Positions 42,922 to 51,213 of a stretch of 64,000 bases of DNA are shown here, piece after piece. The stretch comes from ZC4RG30 sp964417875 (GTDB lineage: Bacteria > Pseudomonadota > Gammaproteobacteria > Steroidobacterales > Steroidobacteraceae). Numbering within the stretch: position 1 is the first letter of the stretch; each line of letters begins with the position of its first letter. The position numbers and the translations under genes are program-made. Below the pieces are notes generated by a model. It ran no database searches. It had not been told where the DNA came from and saw nothing but the letters and a program-made list of their open reading frames with translations. The stretch spans positions 9,948 to 73,947 of the forward strand of contig CAYQJU010000007.1 in NCBI GenBank assembly GCA_964417875.1, in the 5' to 3' direction.

Positions 42922-43286
42922 CCCTTCGAGCGCTCGCCGTCCTGGGGCCGCTGGCCCACCTGCTGTCCTCCTATGCACAGCTCGGCGTGGCCGCTGCGGG
43001 TGAATACCGCACGGCCCTGGTGCGCCGGCTGTGCTGGGCAGCAATCGCGCTGGTGGCGGGGCTTGCCGGCCTCGCCGCCACGTGGATGATCGGTCTTGCG
43101 GTGTTCTGGGACACGCAGTGGCGGCTTACCTATGTGATCGTCAGCGCAGCGGTGCTGCTGCTGCTGGCCGGCATCAGCGCCGCGCTGGCGCTGTCATCGC
43201 TGCGTCCCGGGCGGGCAGCAGGACTGATGCGCGAGGAATTCAACAAGGACAGGGAGCTCTTCGCCCAATGGACCCGAACACTTTGA
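42909..43286 (+). CDS. YqjE-like (phage holin III superfamily) membrane protein
   Basis: A 125-residue protein with two membrane helices (CWAAIALVAGLAGLAATWMIGLA and YVIVSAAVLLLLAGISAALAL) between amphipathic ends, as in YqjE. Despite the superfamily name it is a chromosomal stress gene, not a lysis gene. The likely GTG start at 42909 overlaps the DUF883 stop by 13 bp, and its end overlaps the next gene. Confidence 0.87.
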   Translation: MSAIALRALAVLGPLAHLLSSYAQLGVAAAGEYRTALVRRLCWAAIALVAGLAGLAATWMIGLAVFWDTQWRLTYVIVSAAVLLLLAGISAALALSSLRPGRAAGLMREEFNKDRELFAQWTRTL

Positions 43287-43537
43287 TCGCCGGAATGCAC
43301 CGCAGCCGCGAGCAGCTGCGCGTGATCCTGCTTGCCGGCCAGCCAGGCTATGAAGAGGTCGATGTCTTCCCTCGCAGCCGCACGATGCGCTTCCTGCTCG
43401 ATCCGGGCCGGCGTGGCATCGCGACGAGCATGATGGGCACGCTGCTGTCTTTCGCGATGGGCCGCATGCAGCGGCGGCGGAGCCGCAAGAAGGGCCTGGC
43501 CGGGAAGCTCTCGAATCTGCTGCGCCGACGGCGCTGA
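43268..43537 (+). CDS. YqjK-like small basic protein
   Basis: An 89-residue protein with a hydrophobic middle (GIATSMMGTLLSFAMG) and a strongly basic C-terminus ending in RRRR. Position after yqjE and size suggest a YqjK-like role, but sequence similarity is not obvious to me. The ATG lies 19 bp inside the YqjE-like gene. Confidence 0.72.
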   Translation: MDPNTLIAGMHRSREQLRVILLAGQPGYEEVDVFPRSRTMRFLLDPGRRGIATSMMGTLLSFAMGRMQRRRSRKKGLAGKLSNLLRRRR

Positions 43538-43543
43538 GACCGC

Positions 43544-43570
43544 CCCGCCTGCGCCGACGGCGCAGGCGGG
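43544..43570. terminator. Strong convergent hairpin terminator
   Basis: A perfect 12-bp GC-rich stem (CCCGCCTGCGCC and its complement) with a 3-base loop between the yqjK-like gene and the convergent small lipoprotein gene. There is no long T-run. Confidence 0.75.
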
Positions 43571-43588
43571 TTCGCTGACCGACTGGAC

Positions 43589-43780
43589 TTAATCCCGCAG
43601 TTCGTCCACCGCGTCATCCACCTTGTTGGCGGTCGATTCCTCGCCACGCTGCAGCGTGTCGATGCCCTCATCCACCTCTTCGGCGGCCTGCTCCACGGGG
43701 CCCTTGTCCTCGCAGGCGGCCATTCCCATCACCATCAGCCCTCCCAGGGCGGCTGCGGCCAGCTTCCGGTACGTCCTCAT
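43589..43780 (-). CDS. Small acidic lipoprotein
   Basis: A 63-residue protein with a signal peptide and lipobox MAAC, then an acidic helical tail rich in Glu/Asp (EQAAEEVDEGIDTL). It resembles entericidin-like or YgdI-type small lipoproteins only in size. AAGGAG precedes the ATG. CCTACA elements on the coding strand lie 115 and 141 bp upstream. Confidence 0.8.
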   Translation of the reverse strand: MRTYRKLAAAALGGLMVMGMAACEDKGPVEQAAEEVDEGIDTLQRGEESTANKVDDAVDELRD

Positions 43781-43894
43781 TTCATTCTCCTTGTGTGCGG
43801 ATACAGCAGGATGGCACTTCATTTCGGCCAATCCCACGGCAGACAGTGTCTGCCACGCCCGATGTCCCGCCTGTGGGAGCGCGGCGAAACTGGG

Positions 43895-43900
43895 TGTAGG
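43895..43900. promoter_or_regulatory. TGTAGG half-element
   Basis: TGTAGG 26 bp before the full dyad at 43921, in the gap between the small lipoprotein gene and the NarL-type regulator gene. Two copies at this spacing lie on nearly the same helix face (about 2.5 turns). Confidence 0.35.
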
Positions 43901-43920
43901 AAGCGGCTCCGGCGCGATGT

Positions 43921-43938
43921 TGTAGGATTGTTCCGACA
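43921..43938. promoter_or_regulatory. TGTAGG-N6-CCGACA dyad upstream of the NarL-type regulator gene
   Basis: TGTAGG, attgtt, CCGACA: one mismatch in the second arm. It is 94 bp upstream of the regulator start codon and could mediate autoregulation. Confidence 0.55.
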
Positions 43939-44031
43939 CACCCTGAGGTTCGGGGCCGCCTTGCCCGGGCCGTTGGCTGGGCAAGAATTCAGGCAGGTCG
44001 CCCGGGGAGTCGGGCAAGGGGAGTACGACAC

Positions 44032-44664
44032 ATGACCAGGGTTTTGATCGCTGACGACCATGCCCTCGTGAGGGCGGGATTGCGGCAGTTCCTGCAGCAG
44101 AACGGCCGGTTCGCCTCCATCGCCGAGGCGTCAAGCGGTTCACAGACACTCGACATGCTGCGCGGTGCGCGTTTTGACCTTCTGATCCTGGATATCAACA
44201 TGCCCGACCGCGGCGGCCTCGACATCCTCAAGCACGTGCGTGCCTCCTATCCGGAGACGCGGGTGCTGGTGCTGAGCGCCTACCCCGAGCGGCAGTATGC
44301 AGTGAACGTGCTGAAGGCCGGCGCCAGCGGCTACCTGTCGAAGGAAAGCGCGCCCGACGAGCTGATGAAGGCCGTGAACCAGGTGATGGCCGGCAAGCGC
44401 TATGTGAGCTCCAGCCTCGCCGAGCTGCTGGTCTCCGAACTCGACACCGACCACGAGAAGCCGCTGCATGCGGGCCTGTCGGAGCGCGAGTTCCAGATCT
44501 TCTGCAAGCTGGCCTCGGGACAGTCCGTGTCGGAGATCGCCAGCGAACTGTCGCTGAGCGTGAAGACCGTGAGCACCTACCGCACGCGAGTGCTCGAGAA
44601 GATGTCGTTCAAGTCGAACGCCGACATCACATCCTATGCGTTGCGGAACGGACTGATGAACTGA
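44032..44664 (+). CDS. NarL/UvrY-type response regulator with LuxR HTH
   Basis: A 210-residue regulator. REC (1-120) has ADDH, acceptor Asp in LILDINMPDRGG and Lys in YLSKESAP. The LuxR-type helix-turn-helix (about 145-205) reads LSEREFQIFCKLASGQSVSEIA and SLSVKTVSTYRTRVLEKM. It resembles UvrY/GacA and RcsB more than NarL in order of features. GacA-type regulators bind dyads with N6 spacing, so this protein is the best candidate to bind the TGTAGG-N6-CCTACA sites. Its stop overlaps the next gene (TGATG). Confidence 0.93.
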   Translation: MTRVLIADDHALVRAGLRQFLQQNGRFASIAEASSGSQTLDMLRGARFDLLILDINMPDRGGLDILKHVRASYPETRVLVLSAYPERQYAVNVLKAGASGYLSKESAPDELMKAVNQVMAGKRYVSSSLAELLVSELDTDHEKPLHAGLSEREFQIFCKLASGQSVSEIASELSLSVKTVSTYRTRVLEKMSFKSNADITSYALRNGLMN

Positions 44665-45077
44665 TGACAGCGGTGGCGGAAAACGAGCTCCGCGTACTGC
44701 TGGTGGAAGATTCACCGCGCATTGCCGAGCGCGTGCGCGAACTGCTGGTCCAGGAAGAAGGCGTCCGCGTGCTCGACACGGTCGCGGATGAGAGCGCGGC
44801 GCTGCGCGCCCTTACCGAGCAGGCGGTCGATGTGCTGATCCTCGATCTGCAGCTGAAGGTGGGTACCGGCTTCGGTGTGCTCGAGGCACTGGGCAGTCAC
44901 CGGCCGACCACCATCGTGATGACCAATTACGCGCTGCCGCAATACCGCGAGCGGGCCCGCCAGCTGGGCGTCGAGCACTTCCTGAACAAGGCCATGGATT
45001 TCGAGCGCCTCGGCGAGATCATGGCTGCGGTACGCTCGAACCGCGACCCGGCCAACGAGACAGAGCGCGTTTCCTAG
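44664..45077 (+). CDS. Stand-alone receiver-domain protein
   Basis: A 137-residue REC domain: VEDSPR, acceptor Asp in LILDLQLKVGTG and Lys in HFLNKAMDF. It has no output domain. It overlaps the NarL-type regulator by one base (TGATG) and converges on the kinase gene, with which it shares the stop palindrome CTAG. It probably competes for or relays phosphate in the same pathway. Confidence 0.87.
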   Translation: MTAVAENELRVLLVEDSPRIAERVRELLVQEEGVRVLDTVADESAALRALTEQAVDVLILDLQLKVGTGFGVLEALGSHRPTTIVMTNYALPQYRERARQLGVEHFLNKAMDFERLGEIMAAVRSNRDPANETERVS

Positions 45078-46459
45078 ACGACCCGCGTCTCCGGGGACTC
45101 TCCTGCTTCCGTCCGCGGTACCGTCAGCTCGACGATGGTGCCGGAAGGCTCGCGTCGTGCGATGTGCAGTCTGCCGCCCACCGACTCCATGCGGAAGCGC
45201 ATCTGCCTGACTCCATGCGAGCCGCTGCGCTGCTCCGCGTCCGGCGGGATGCCACTGCCGTTGTCGGTCACCCGCACGGTGAGGTGCGTGTCATCGACCT
45301 CGGCCTCGATCGTCATCTGCGTGGCGCCGGAATGCTTCACCGTGTTCGACACCGCCTCCTGCACGGTGCGGAACACCGCGATGGCGATCTCCGCAGGAAA
45401 TTCGATGTCCTCGTCGATGCCGTGCATCTTCAGTTCCAGCTGCGCCTGCTCCGCCCGCTGCGTGGCGAGCCAGCGCAGCGCGGTGAACAGGCCCATGTTG
45501 TCCAGCAGCGTGGGGCGCAGTTCCTCGATCACGCGGCGCTTCAGTTCGAGACCCGAGGCCAGCGCCTGCTCGACACGGTCCCAGTGGGGCTTGACCTGCG
45601 GGTCATCCGCGGCGGCACCCAGGCGCTTGCGGATCTGCGAGAGATCCATGCGCATCACCACCAGCAGGCCGCCGAGCTCGTCGTGCAGCTCGCGTGCCAG
45701 TGCATGCTTCTCGGCCTCGGCCACGCGGCTCATGTGGCGGCTGAGGTCGCGCAGTTCATGGGTGCGCGAGTCGATCTGCGTGGCCAGCATCGTGGCGAAA
45801 TTCTCGCGCCGCCGGATGTCACGCGTGGCAAGCAGGCCCAGCGTCACCAGCACGGCGATGGTGAAGATCATGCTGACGAAGCCGACGTAGGTGCTCCAGC
45901 GCATCGCCGCGTCCCAGGTGGCGATGCCCTCGTGCACGCGCGCGGTCTCCTGCGCGCGCAGCGCTTCCACATTGTCGCGGATGGAATCCATCAGTCGCAG
46001 GCCGACGTCGGACTTCACCAGTTCCAGTGCCTGTTCCGTGGCGCCGTTGCGATGCAGGGCGATCGACTGCATGACGTCGCGACTCTTGGCTGCAACGTCG
46101 GCCTTGATCGTTTCCAGTACCGGCAGCCCTGATGGATCGAGGTCGCGGTAGATGACCACCAGTTCATCCAGGCGCGTTTGCGCATCGGCAATGGCCGCAT
46201 CCATCGGCGCCAGATACTGCTCCTCGCCGGTGAGCAGGAAGCCGCGCCGCGAGCTCTCGGCCTCCAGCGCCCGGTATTCGGCTTCATCGAGCAGGCGGAT
46301 CACATCCTGGCGTGTGCGAAGCTCGTCATCGATCTGGCTGGTCTTCGCGCGCCGGGCTTCACTGATGCCGAAGCCGAGCGCTACCAGCAGGATCGACAGC
46401 AGCAGCGGCAGCAGCACGTAGCGGCGGTTGAAGCCTTCCTGGATCAGTCTCTTGTGCAT
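45074..46459 (-). CDS. CHASE3-type NarX-family sensor histidine kinase (HisKA_3)
   Basis: A 461-residue kinase. TM1 about 15-33, a CHASE3 domain with AESSRRGFLLTGEE (about 67-80), TM2 about 190-211, a coiled coil, HisKA_3 with His259 in LARELHDELGGLL, and HATPase (VQEAVSNTVKHSGA, DNGSGIP). HisKA_3 kinases pair with LuxR-HTH regulators, so the adjacent regulator is the natural partner. It ends in a CTAG palindrome that also holds the stop of the convergent REC gene. A TGTAGT-N6-CCTACA dyad lies 53 bp upstream. Confidence 0.93.
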   Translation of the reverse strand: MHKRLIQEGFNRRYVLLPLLLSILLVALGFGISEARRAKTSQIDDELRTRQDVIRLLDEAEYRALEAESSRRGFLLTGEEQYLAPMDAAIADAQTRLDELVVIYRDLDPSGLPVLETIKADVAAKSRDVMQSIALHRNGATEQALELVKSDVGLRLMDSIRDNVEALRAQETARVHEGIATWDAAMRWSTYVGFVSMIFTIAVLVTLGLLATRDIRRRENFATMLATQIDSRTHELRDLSRHMSRVAEAEKHALARELHDELGGLLVVMRMDLSQIRKRLGAAADDPQVKPHWDRVEQALASGLELKRRVIEELRPTLLDNMGLFTALRWLATQRAEQAQLELKMHGIDEDIEFPAEIAIAVFRTVQEAVSNTVKHSGATQMTIEAEVDDTHLTVRVTDNGSGIPPDAEQRSGSHGVRQMRFRMESVGGRLHIARREPSGTIVELTVPRTEAGESPETRVV

Positions 46460-46511
46460 CGATCCCGGATGTTAGCAGCAACGACTCGGTGCCGAGGCGA
46501 TGCGCTGCGAC

Positions 46512-46529
46512 TGTAGTCCCGTTCCTACA
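46512..46529. promoter_or_regulatory. TGTAGT-N6-CCTACA dyad upstream of the CHASE3 kinase gene
   Basis: TGTAGT, cccgtt, CCTACA: one mismatch in an 18-bp inverted repeat, 53 bp upstream of the kinase start codon. It suggests that the kinase gene itself belongs to the regulon. Confidence 0.6.
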
Positions 46530-46609
46530 GCGGGATCGGGACGTGATGCCGGTGCGGTGTCCACCACGCCGATGGATGCGTCATCGCCGCGTGCACATCA
46601 TTCCGCATC

Positions 46610-46828
46610 ATGAAGCTCGCACCTGCATGTCTGCTTGGCATCCCGCTGCTGATCGGCAGTGTGGTGCTGGCGCGCGCAGCTTTCGTTCCCGATGCAATCG
46701 ACCCTGCCCGGATCAAGGTGGTCGATGTCATGCAGTGCCAACCGGCACCTGCGGGCGTGGACACGATGCAGGGCGCCGGCCTGCCCGGTGATGCCGGTCA
46801 GTGCGCGGTACAGCAGCGCGATCCCTGA
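46610..46828 (+). CDS. Small putative exported protein
   Basis: A possible 72-residue protein with a signal peptide (LLGIPLLIGSVVLARAA) and two cysteines in the mature part (MQCQPAP, GQCAVQQ). I do not recognise a family and see no ribosome site before the ATG. It may be real or fortuitous. Confidence 0.35.
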   Translation: MKLAPACLLGIPLLIGSVVLARAAFVPDAIDPARIKVVDVMQCQPAPAGVDTMQGAGLPGDAGQCAVQQRDP

Positions 46829-46891
46829 GGCCGGCGCGGACCCGCCGGCGACCCATGTAGACTTGCCGCTCCGGAAAACTGGGAGTCGGCA

Positions 46892-47941
46892 TTGAAGCAG
46901 CAGGATGTCTCGCGTCCGAGGGACGCTTCCGCAGGCGTGCGCCTGATCGCAACCGAAGAGGCTTGTTCCGTTCCCGAGGTCGCCGCGGCGCTGCGCGAGG
47001 TGGCGCGCGCCGGTGGCAGCAGCCTCGACCTGAAGCTGGTGCAGGGCATCTATGACGCGCCGGGCGGCACGCCGCCCGAACTGCTGCAGCGCCTGCTGGA
47101 CCTCGAGACACTGCGCCTGCGCGACATGGACGCGCACGGCGTCGACATGCAGCTGCTGGGCCTGACTGCGCCCGGTGTGCAGATGTTCGAGCCCGGCCTT
47201 GCCGCAGCGCTTGCGCGGCTGGCCAACGACCGCCTCGCGCAAGTCGTCTCCCGCCACCCGAATCGCTTTGCGGCGCTGGCCACGTTTGCGCCGCAGGATC
47301 CTGCCGCTGCGGTGAAGGAGATGGAGCGCGCGATCCGCGAACTGAAGCTGAATGGCTTCATCGTCAACTCGCACACCAACAACGAGTACCTCGACCAGCA
47401 GAAGTACTGGCCCATCCTCGAGGCGGCCGAGGCGCTGGATGTGCCGCTGTACATCCATCCGCGCGCGCCCTCCGATGGCATGGCAGCGCCGTTCCGTGAC
47501 TACCGCCTTGACGCTGCGGTGTGGGGTTATGGCGTGGAAGTCGGCACGCATGCGGTGCGGCTGATGATGTCCGGTGCGCTGGACCGCTTTCCGCGCCTGC
47601 GCGTGGTGATCGGCCACATGGGCGAGGCCGTGCCGTTCTGGCTGTGGCGCCTGGATTACATGGGCAATCCGGCGCGCGGCCGCAGCCCGCAGAAGCTCAA
47701 GCCAAGCGAATACTTCCGTCGCAACTTCGCGATCACCACCAGCGGTGTCGAAGATCCGCTGGCGCTGCGCTACTGCATCGACCGGCTCGGCGTCGACAGC
47801 GTGATGTGGGCCATCGACTATCCCTACCAGCCCACCGCGCCGGCCGTGGCCTTCATCGAGGCGGCGCCGCTGAGCGATGAGGAGCGCCGCAAGGTCTGCC
47901 ACGCGAACGCCGAGCGCATCTTCGGCATCCCGCCGGCCTGA
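46892..47941 (+). CDS. Amidohydrolase-family decarboxylase (ACMSD/resorcylate-decarboxylase-like)
   Basis: About 349 residues of a TIM-barrel amidohydrolase of the decarboxylase subgroup. The N-terminal IATEEA metal motif, YIHPRAP (metal His), VIGHMGE and MWAIDYPY (metal Asp) match gamma-resorcylate or 5-carboxyvanillate decarboxylase-type enzymes that remove CO2 from aromatic acids. The exact substrate is unknown. It starts with TTG (GGGAG upstream). The gene is monocistronic and convergent with the iron operon. Confidence 0.85.
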   Translation: MKQQDVSRPRDASAGVRLIATEEACSVPEVAAALREVARAGGSSLDLKLVQGIYDAPGGTPPELLQRLLDLETLRLRDMDAHGVDMQLLGLTAPGVQMFEPGLAAALARLANDRLAQVVSRHPNRFAALATFAPQDPAAAVKEMERAIRELKLNGFIVNSHTNNEYLDQQKYWPILEAAEALDVPLYIHPRAPSDGMAAPFRDYRLDAAVWGYGVEVGTHAVRLMMSGALDRFPRLRVVIGHMGEAVPFWLWRLDYMGNPARGRSPQKLKPSEYFRRNFAITTSGVEDPLALRYCIDRLGVDSVMWAIDYPYQPTAPAVAFIEAAPLSDEERRKVCHANAERIFGIPPA

Positions 47942-47998
47942 GCAGCGCCGCTGCTGAAGGATGTGCTGCCGCGCGAAGGGATGCCTCCGGCGCAGGGT

Positions 47999-48734
<736 letters not shown>

Positions 48735-48742
<8 letters not shown>

Positions 48743-49937
48743 GACGGATGGCCACCACCGGATCGAGCCTTGCCGCACGGCGCGCCGGCACGGCGGCGGC
48801 AATGGTGCCGGTGACCGTGGCCAGCGCCGTGGCCAGCAGCACCAGCCGCGGCGACAGCGGCACCTCGAACAGCCCCGGGCCCAGCGTGTTGAACACCCAC
48901 ACCAGGCCGTAGCCGGCCATCGCACCGACTGAGGATCCGGCCAGGCCCAGCAGTGCACCCTGCACCAGGAACACCTTCAGCATCTGCCGCTGCCGGATGC
49001 CCATTGCGCGCAGGATGCCGATCTGCCGCGTGCGCTGCACGACGCTGATCGACAGCACGCTGGCGATTCCGAAGGCCACCGACACCGCCACGAAGAACGA
49101 GATCATGCCGGTCGAGAGACTCTGCGAACGCAGCGCGTTCATCAGCTGCGCATTGCTCTGCATCCAGCTCTCGGCCGAAAGGCCGGTGAGCGCACCGATG
49201 CGGGCGGCGATGCGGTCGGCGGCGAAGATCTCGTGCACCGTCACATCGATGACGGTCACGCCGCCGGGCAGGTCGAGCAGCGATTGCGCCTGCTTCAGGT
49301 CCAGGTACACATAGCGCTCGTCGAGTTCGCGCACGCCGAGCTGGAAGATGCCGGCAATGTTCAGCTGCGCCTCGCGTCCGTCGCCGGCCTCGAGGCGGAA
49401 CTTGTCGCCCACCGAGGCGCCCAGCGCATCGGCCAGCAGCTGGCCGATGAGCGCATCGCCGGCGCCGACGCGCAGGCTGCCGGCGATGATGTCCTGCTGC
49501 AGCGGGATGATGCGCAGGTAACGCGGCGGATCGATGCCCACGACGGCGACGGATTCGCGCGCATTGCCGCGCAGGGCGAAGGCCGGGCCGGATACCAGCG
49601 GCGAGACGGCCGCCAGGTCCGGGTGCGCGTCGAGCGCATCCTGCACCTGCTGCCAGTTGTTGATCGAGCGCAGTCGCTGTGCCCGCCGGGTCTCCAGCAC
49701 CAGCCGCGTGGTGCCGGCCGGCAGCGGTGCCAGCAGGTTGACCTCGTCAGGCGGCTGCACGCGGATGTGCGACTGCGTGCCCAGCGTGCGCTCGACGATG
49801 TTGTCCTGCAGGCCCTGGATCAGCGCCGTGATGAACACGATCACCGCCACGCCGACGGCGATGCCGGTGGCGATCAGCAGCGTCTGCGTGCGGCCCTCGC
49901 GCAGGAAGCGGATCGCAATGGTCGATTCGATCCACAT
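48735..49937 (-). CDS. ABC exporter permease (MacB/FtsX-like)
   Basis: A 400-residue permease with one N-terminal membrane helix (ATGIAVGVAVIVFITALI), a large periplasmic domain and three C-terminal helices with VQRTRQIGILRAMGIRQRQMLKVFLVQG, the FtsX/MacB core plan. With the adaptor and ATPase it forms a tripartite exporter lacking only an outer-membrane channel in this operon. It follows the adaptor by 12 bp. Confidence 0.92.
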
Positions 49938-49949
49938 GCGCCGGTAGTG

Positions 49950-51182
49950 TCAGTCCAGCTGCACGGGCAGCTCGCGCCGAGAATCCTGGCCGGCGCGCCC
50001 GCCGGGGGGCAGTGCCTGCACACGGGTGCGCACGCGATCGCCGGCCACGGCCGGCACCGCTGCGGCATCTGCCAGCACAAGGTCGCCGGCCTGCAGACCT
50101 GCCGTGATCTCGCTGCGGCCCACGCCGCGCAGGCCGATGGTCACGCCGGTGCGTGCGATGCTGCCGTCGCGCACGACCAGCACGGCGAGGCTGCCGTCAT
50201 CGGCGCGGATCAATGCGTCATCCGGCACGACCAGCGCCTGCTCGCGTCGCCCGGTCTCGATGTTCACGGTGACCGTCATGTCCTGGCGCAGGAAGTCGGG
50301 TACCGGATCGACCCGCAGGCGCACGATCACGGTGCCACGCCCGGCATCGATGCCCGGCGCGATGTAATCGACGGTGGCGGGGAAGGGACGGTCTGGCCAG
50401 GCATCGGCGAGGCACTGTGCGGGCTGTCCCTCGCGCAGCACCGACAGGTTCTTCTCGTCCACCGGCACTTCGATCTCGGTCTGGCCGGCATGCGCGATCT
50501 CGAACAGCACGCGGCCGGGCTGCACCAGGTCGCCGGGTTCCACATCGCGCGTCAGCACGGTGCCGGCGCGCTGCGCGCGGATCTGCGTGCGCGCCAGCTG
50601 GGCACGGGCCGCGGCGAGCCGCTGTCGCAGCTGCACTTCCCCGGCACCGCCGGCGCGCGCGGCATTGGCGGTTGCTTCGGCGGCCGCAAGGCCCGCACGG
50701 GCCACGGACTCGGCCTCCTGCGCCTGCTCCAGCGATTCGCGCGCGATCACGCCGCTGCCGGCCAGCGTCTCGCGCCGGCGCGCCTCACGGCTGGCCTGCG
50801 CCAGCTGTGCCTCGGCCTGGCGAAGGCGCGCCAGGGCCTCCGGCCGGGTGCTGCCGCGCAGGCGTTCAAGTTCCGCCTCGGCCTCGCGCACGGCGGCCTC
50901 GAGGTCATCGGCCTGCAGCGTGACCAGCAGCTGTCCCGGCTCGACCCTGTCGCCCTCGCGCACATGCCGCTCGAGCACCGTGGCGGTGATCTCGCTGCCC
51001 ACCTGGCTGCGCGAGGTGCTGATGATGCGGCCGGTGGCCACCACCTGCTGCACCAGTGGCTGCGCCTCGACCTCATAGGCGGCAAGCTGCGGGGGACGCA
51101 GCCACAGCCACAGCAGTGCGGCCACAAGCAGCACCGCCGCCGCCAGGAGCGCTGTGCGCCAGGCCGTGCGGCGATCACTCAT
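49950..51182 (-). CDS. Periplasmic efflux adaptor (HlyD/MacA-type membrane fusion protein)
   Basis: A 410-residue adaptor: membrane anchor (LLAAAVLLVAALLWLWL), biotinyl-lipoyl half-motif (GSEITATVLERHVREGDRVEPGQLL), a coiled-coil hairpin (about 90-200), the second lipoyl half (RAQRAGTVLTRDVEPGDLVQPG) and beta-barrel. It would couple the MacB-like permease to an outer-membrane channel. A 13-bp tandem repeat separates it from the Fe permease gene. Confidence 0.92.
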   Translation of the reverse strand: MSDRRTAWRTALLAAAVLLVAALLWLWLRPPQLAAYEVEAQPLVQQVVATGRIISTSRSQVGSEITATVLERHVREGDRVEPGQLLVTLQADDLEAAVREAEAELERLRGSTRPEALARLRQAEAQLAQASREARRRETLAGSGVIARESLEQAQEAESVARAGLAAAEATANAARAGGAGEVQLRQRLAAARAQLARTQIRAQRAGTVLTRDVEPGDLVQPGRVLFEIAHAGQTEIEVPVDEKNLSVLREGQPAQCLADAWPDRPFPATVDYIAPGIDAGRGTVIVRLRVDPVPDFLRQDMTVTVNIETGRREQALVVPDDALIRADDGSLAVLVVRDGSIARTGVTIGLRGVGRSEITAGLQAGDLVLADAAAVPAVAGDRVRTRVQALPPGGRAGQDSRRELPVQLD

Positions 51183-51213
51183 TGCACTGGCTCATCGCAC
51201 TGGCTCATTGCAC
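51178..51213. repeat. 13-bp tandem repeat at a gene junction
   Basis: Units CTCATTGCACTGG, CTCATCGCACTGG and the partial CTCATTGCAC follow one another. On the coding (minus) strand each unit contains an ATGA, so the repeat carries both the permease stop and the adaptor start. A duplication of an original ATGA overlap by 13-bp slippage would explain the present 22-bp gap. Confidence 0.75.

Noticed and set aside
42909..43286. Phage holin, implying a prophage remnant
   Set aside because: The holin-III-like protein is YqjE in a conserved DUF883-yqjE-yqjK-like order, with no phage genes nearby.
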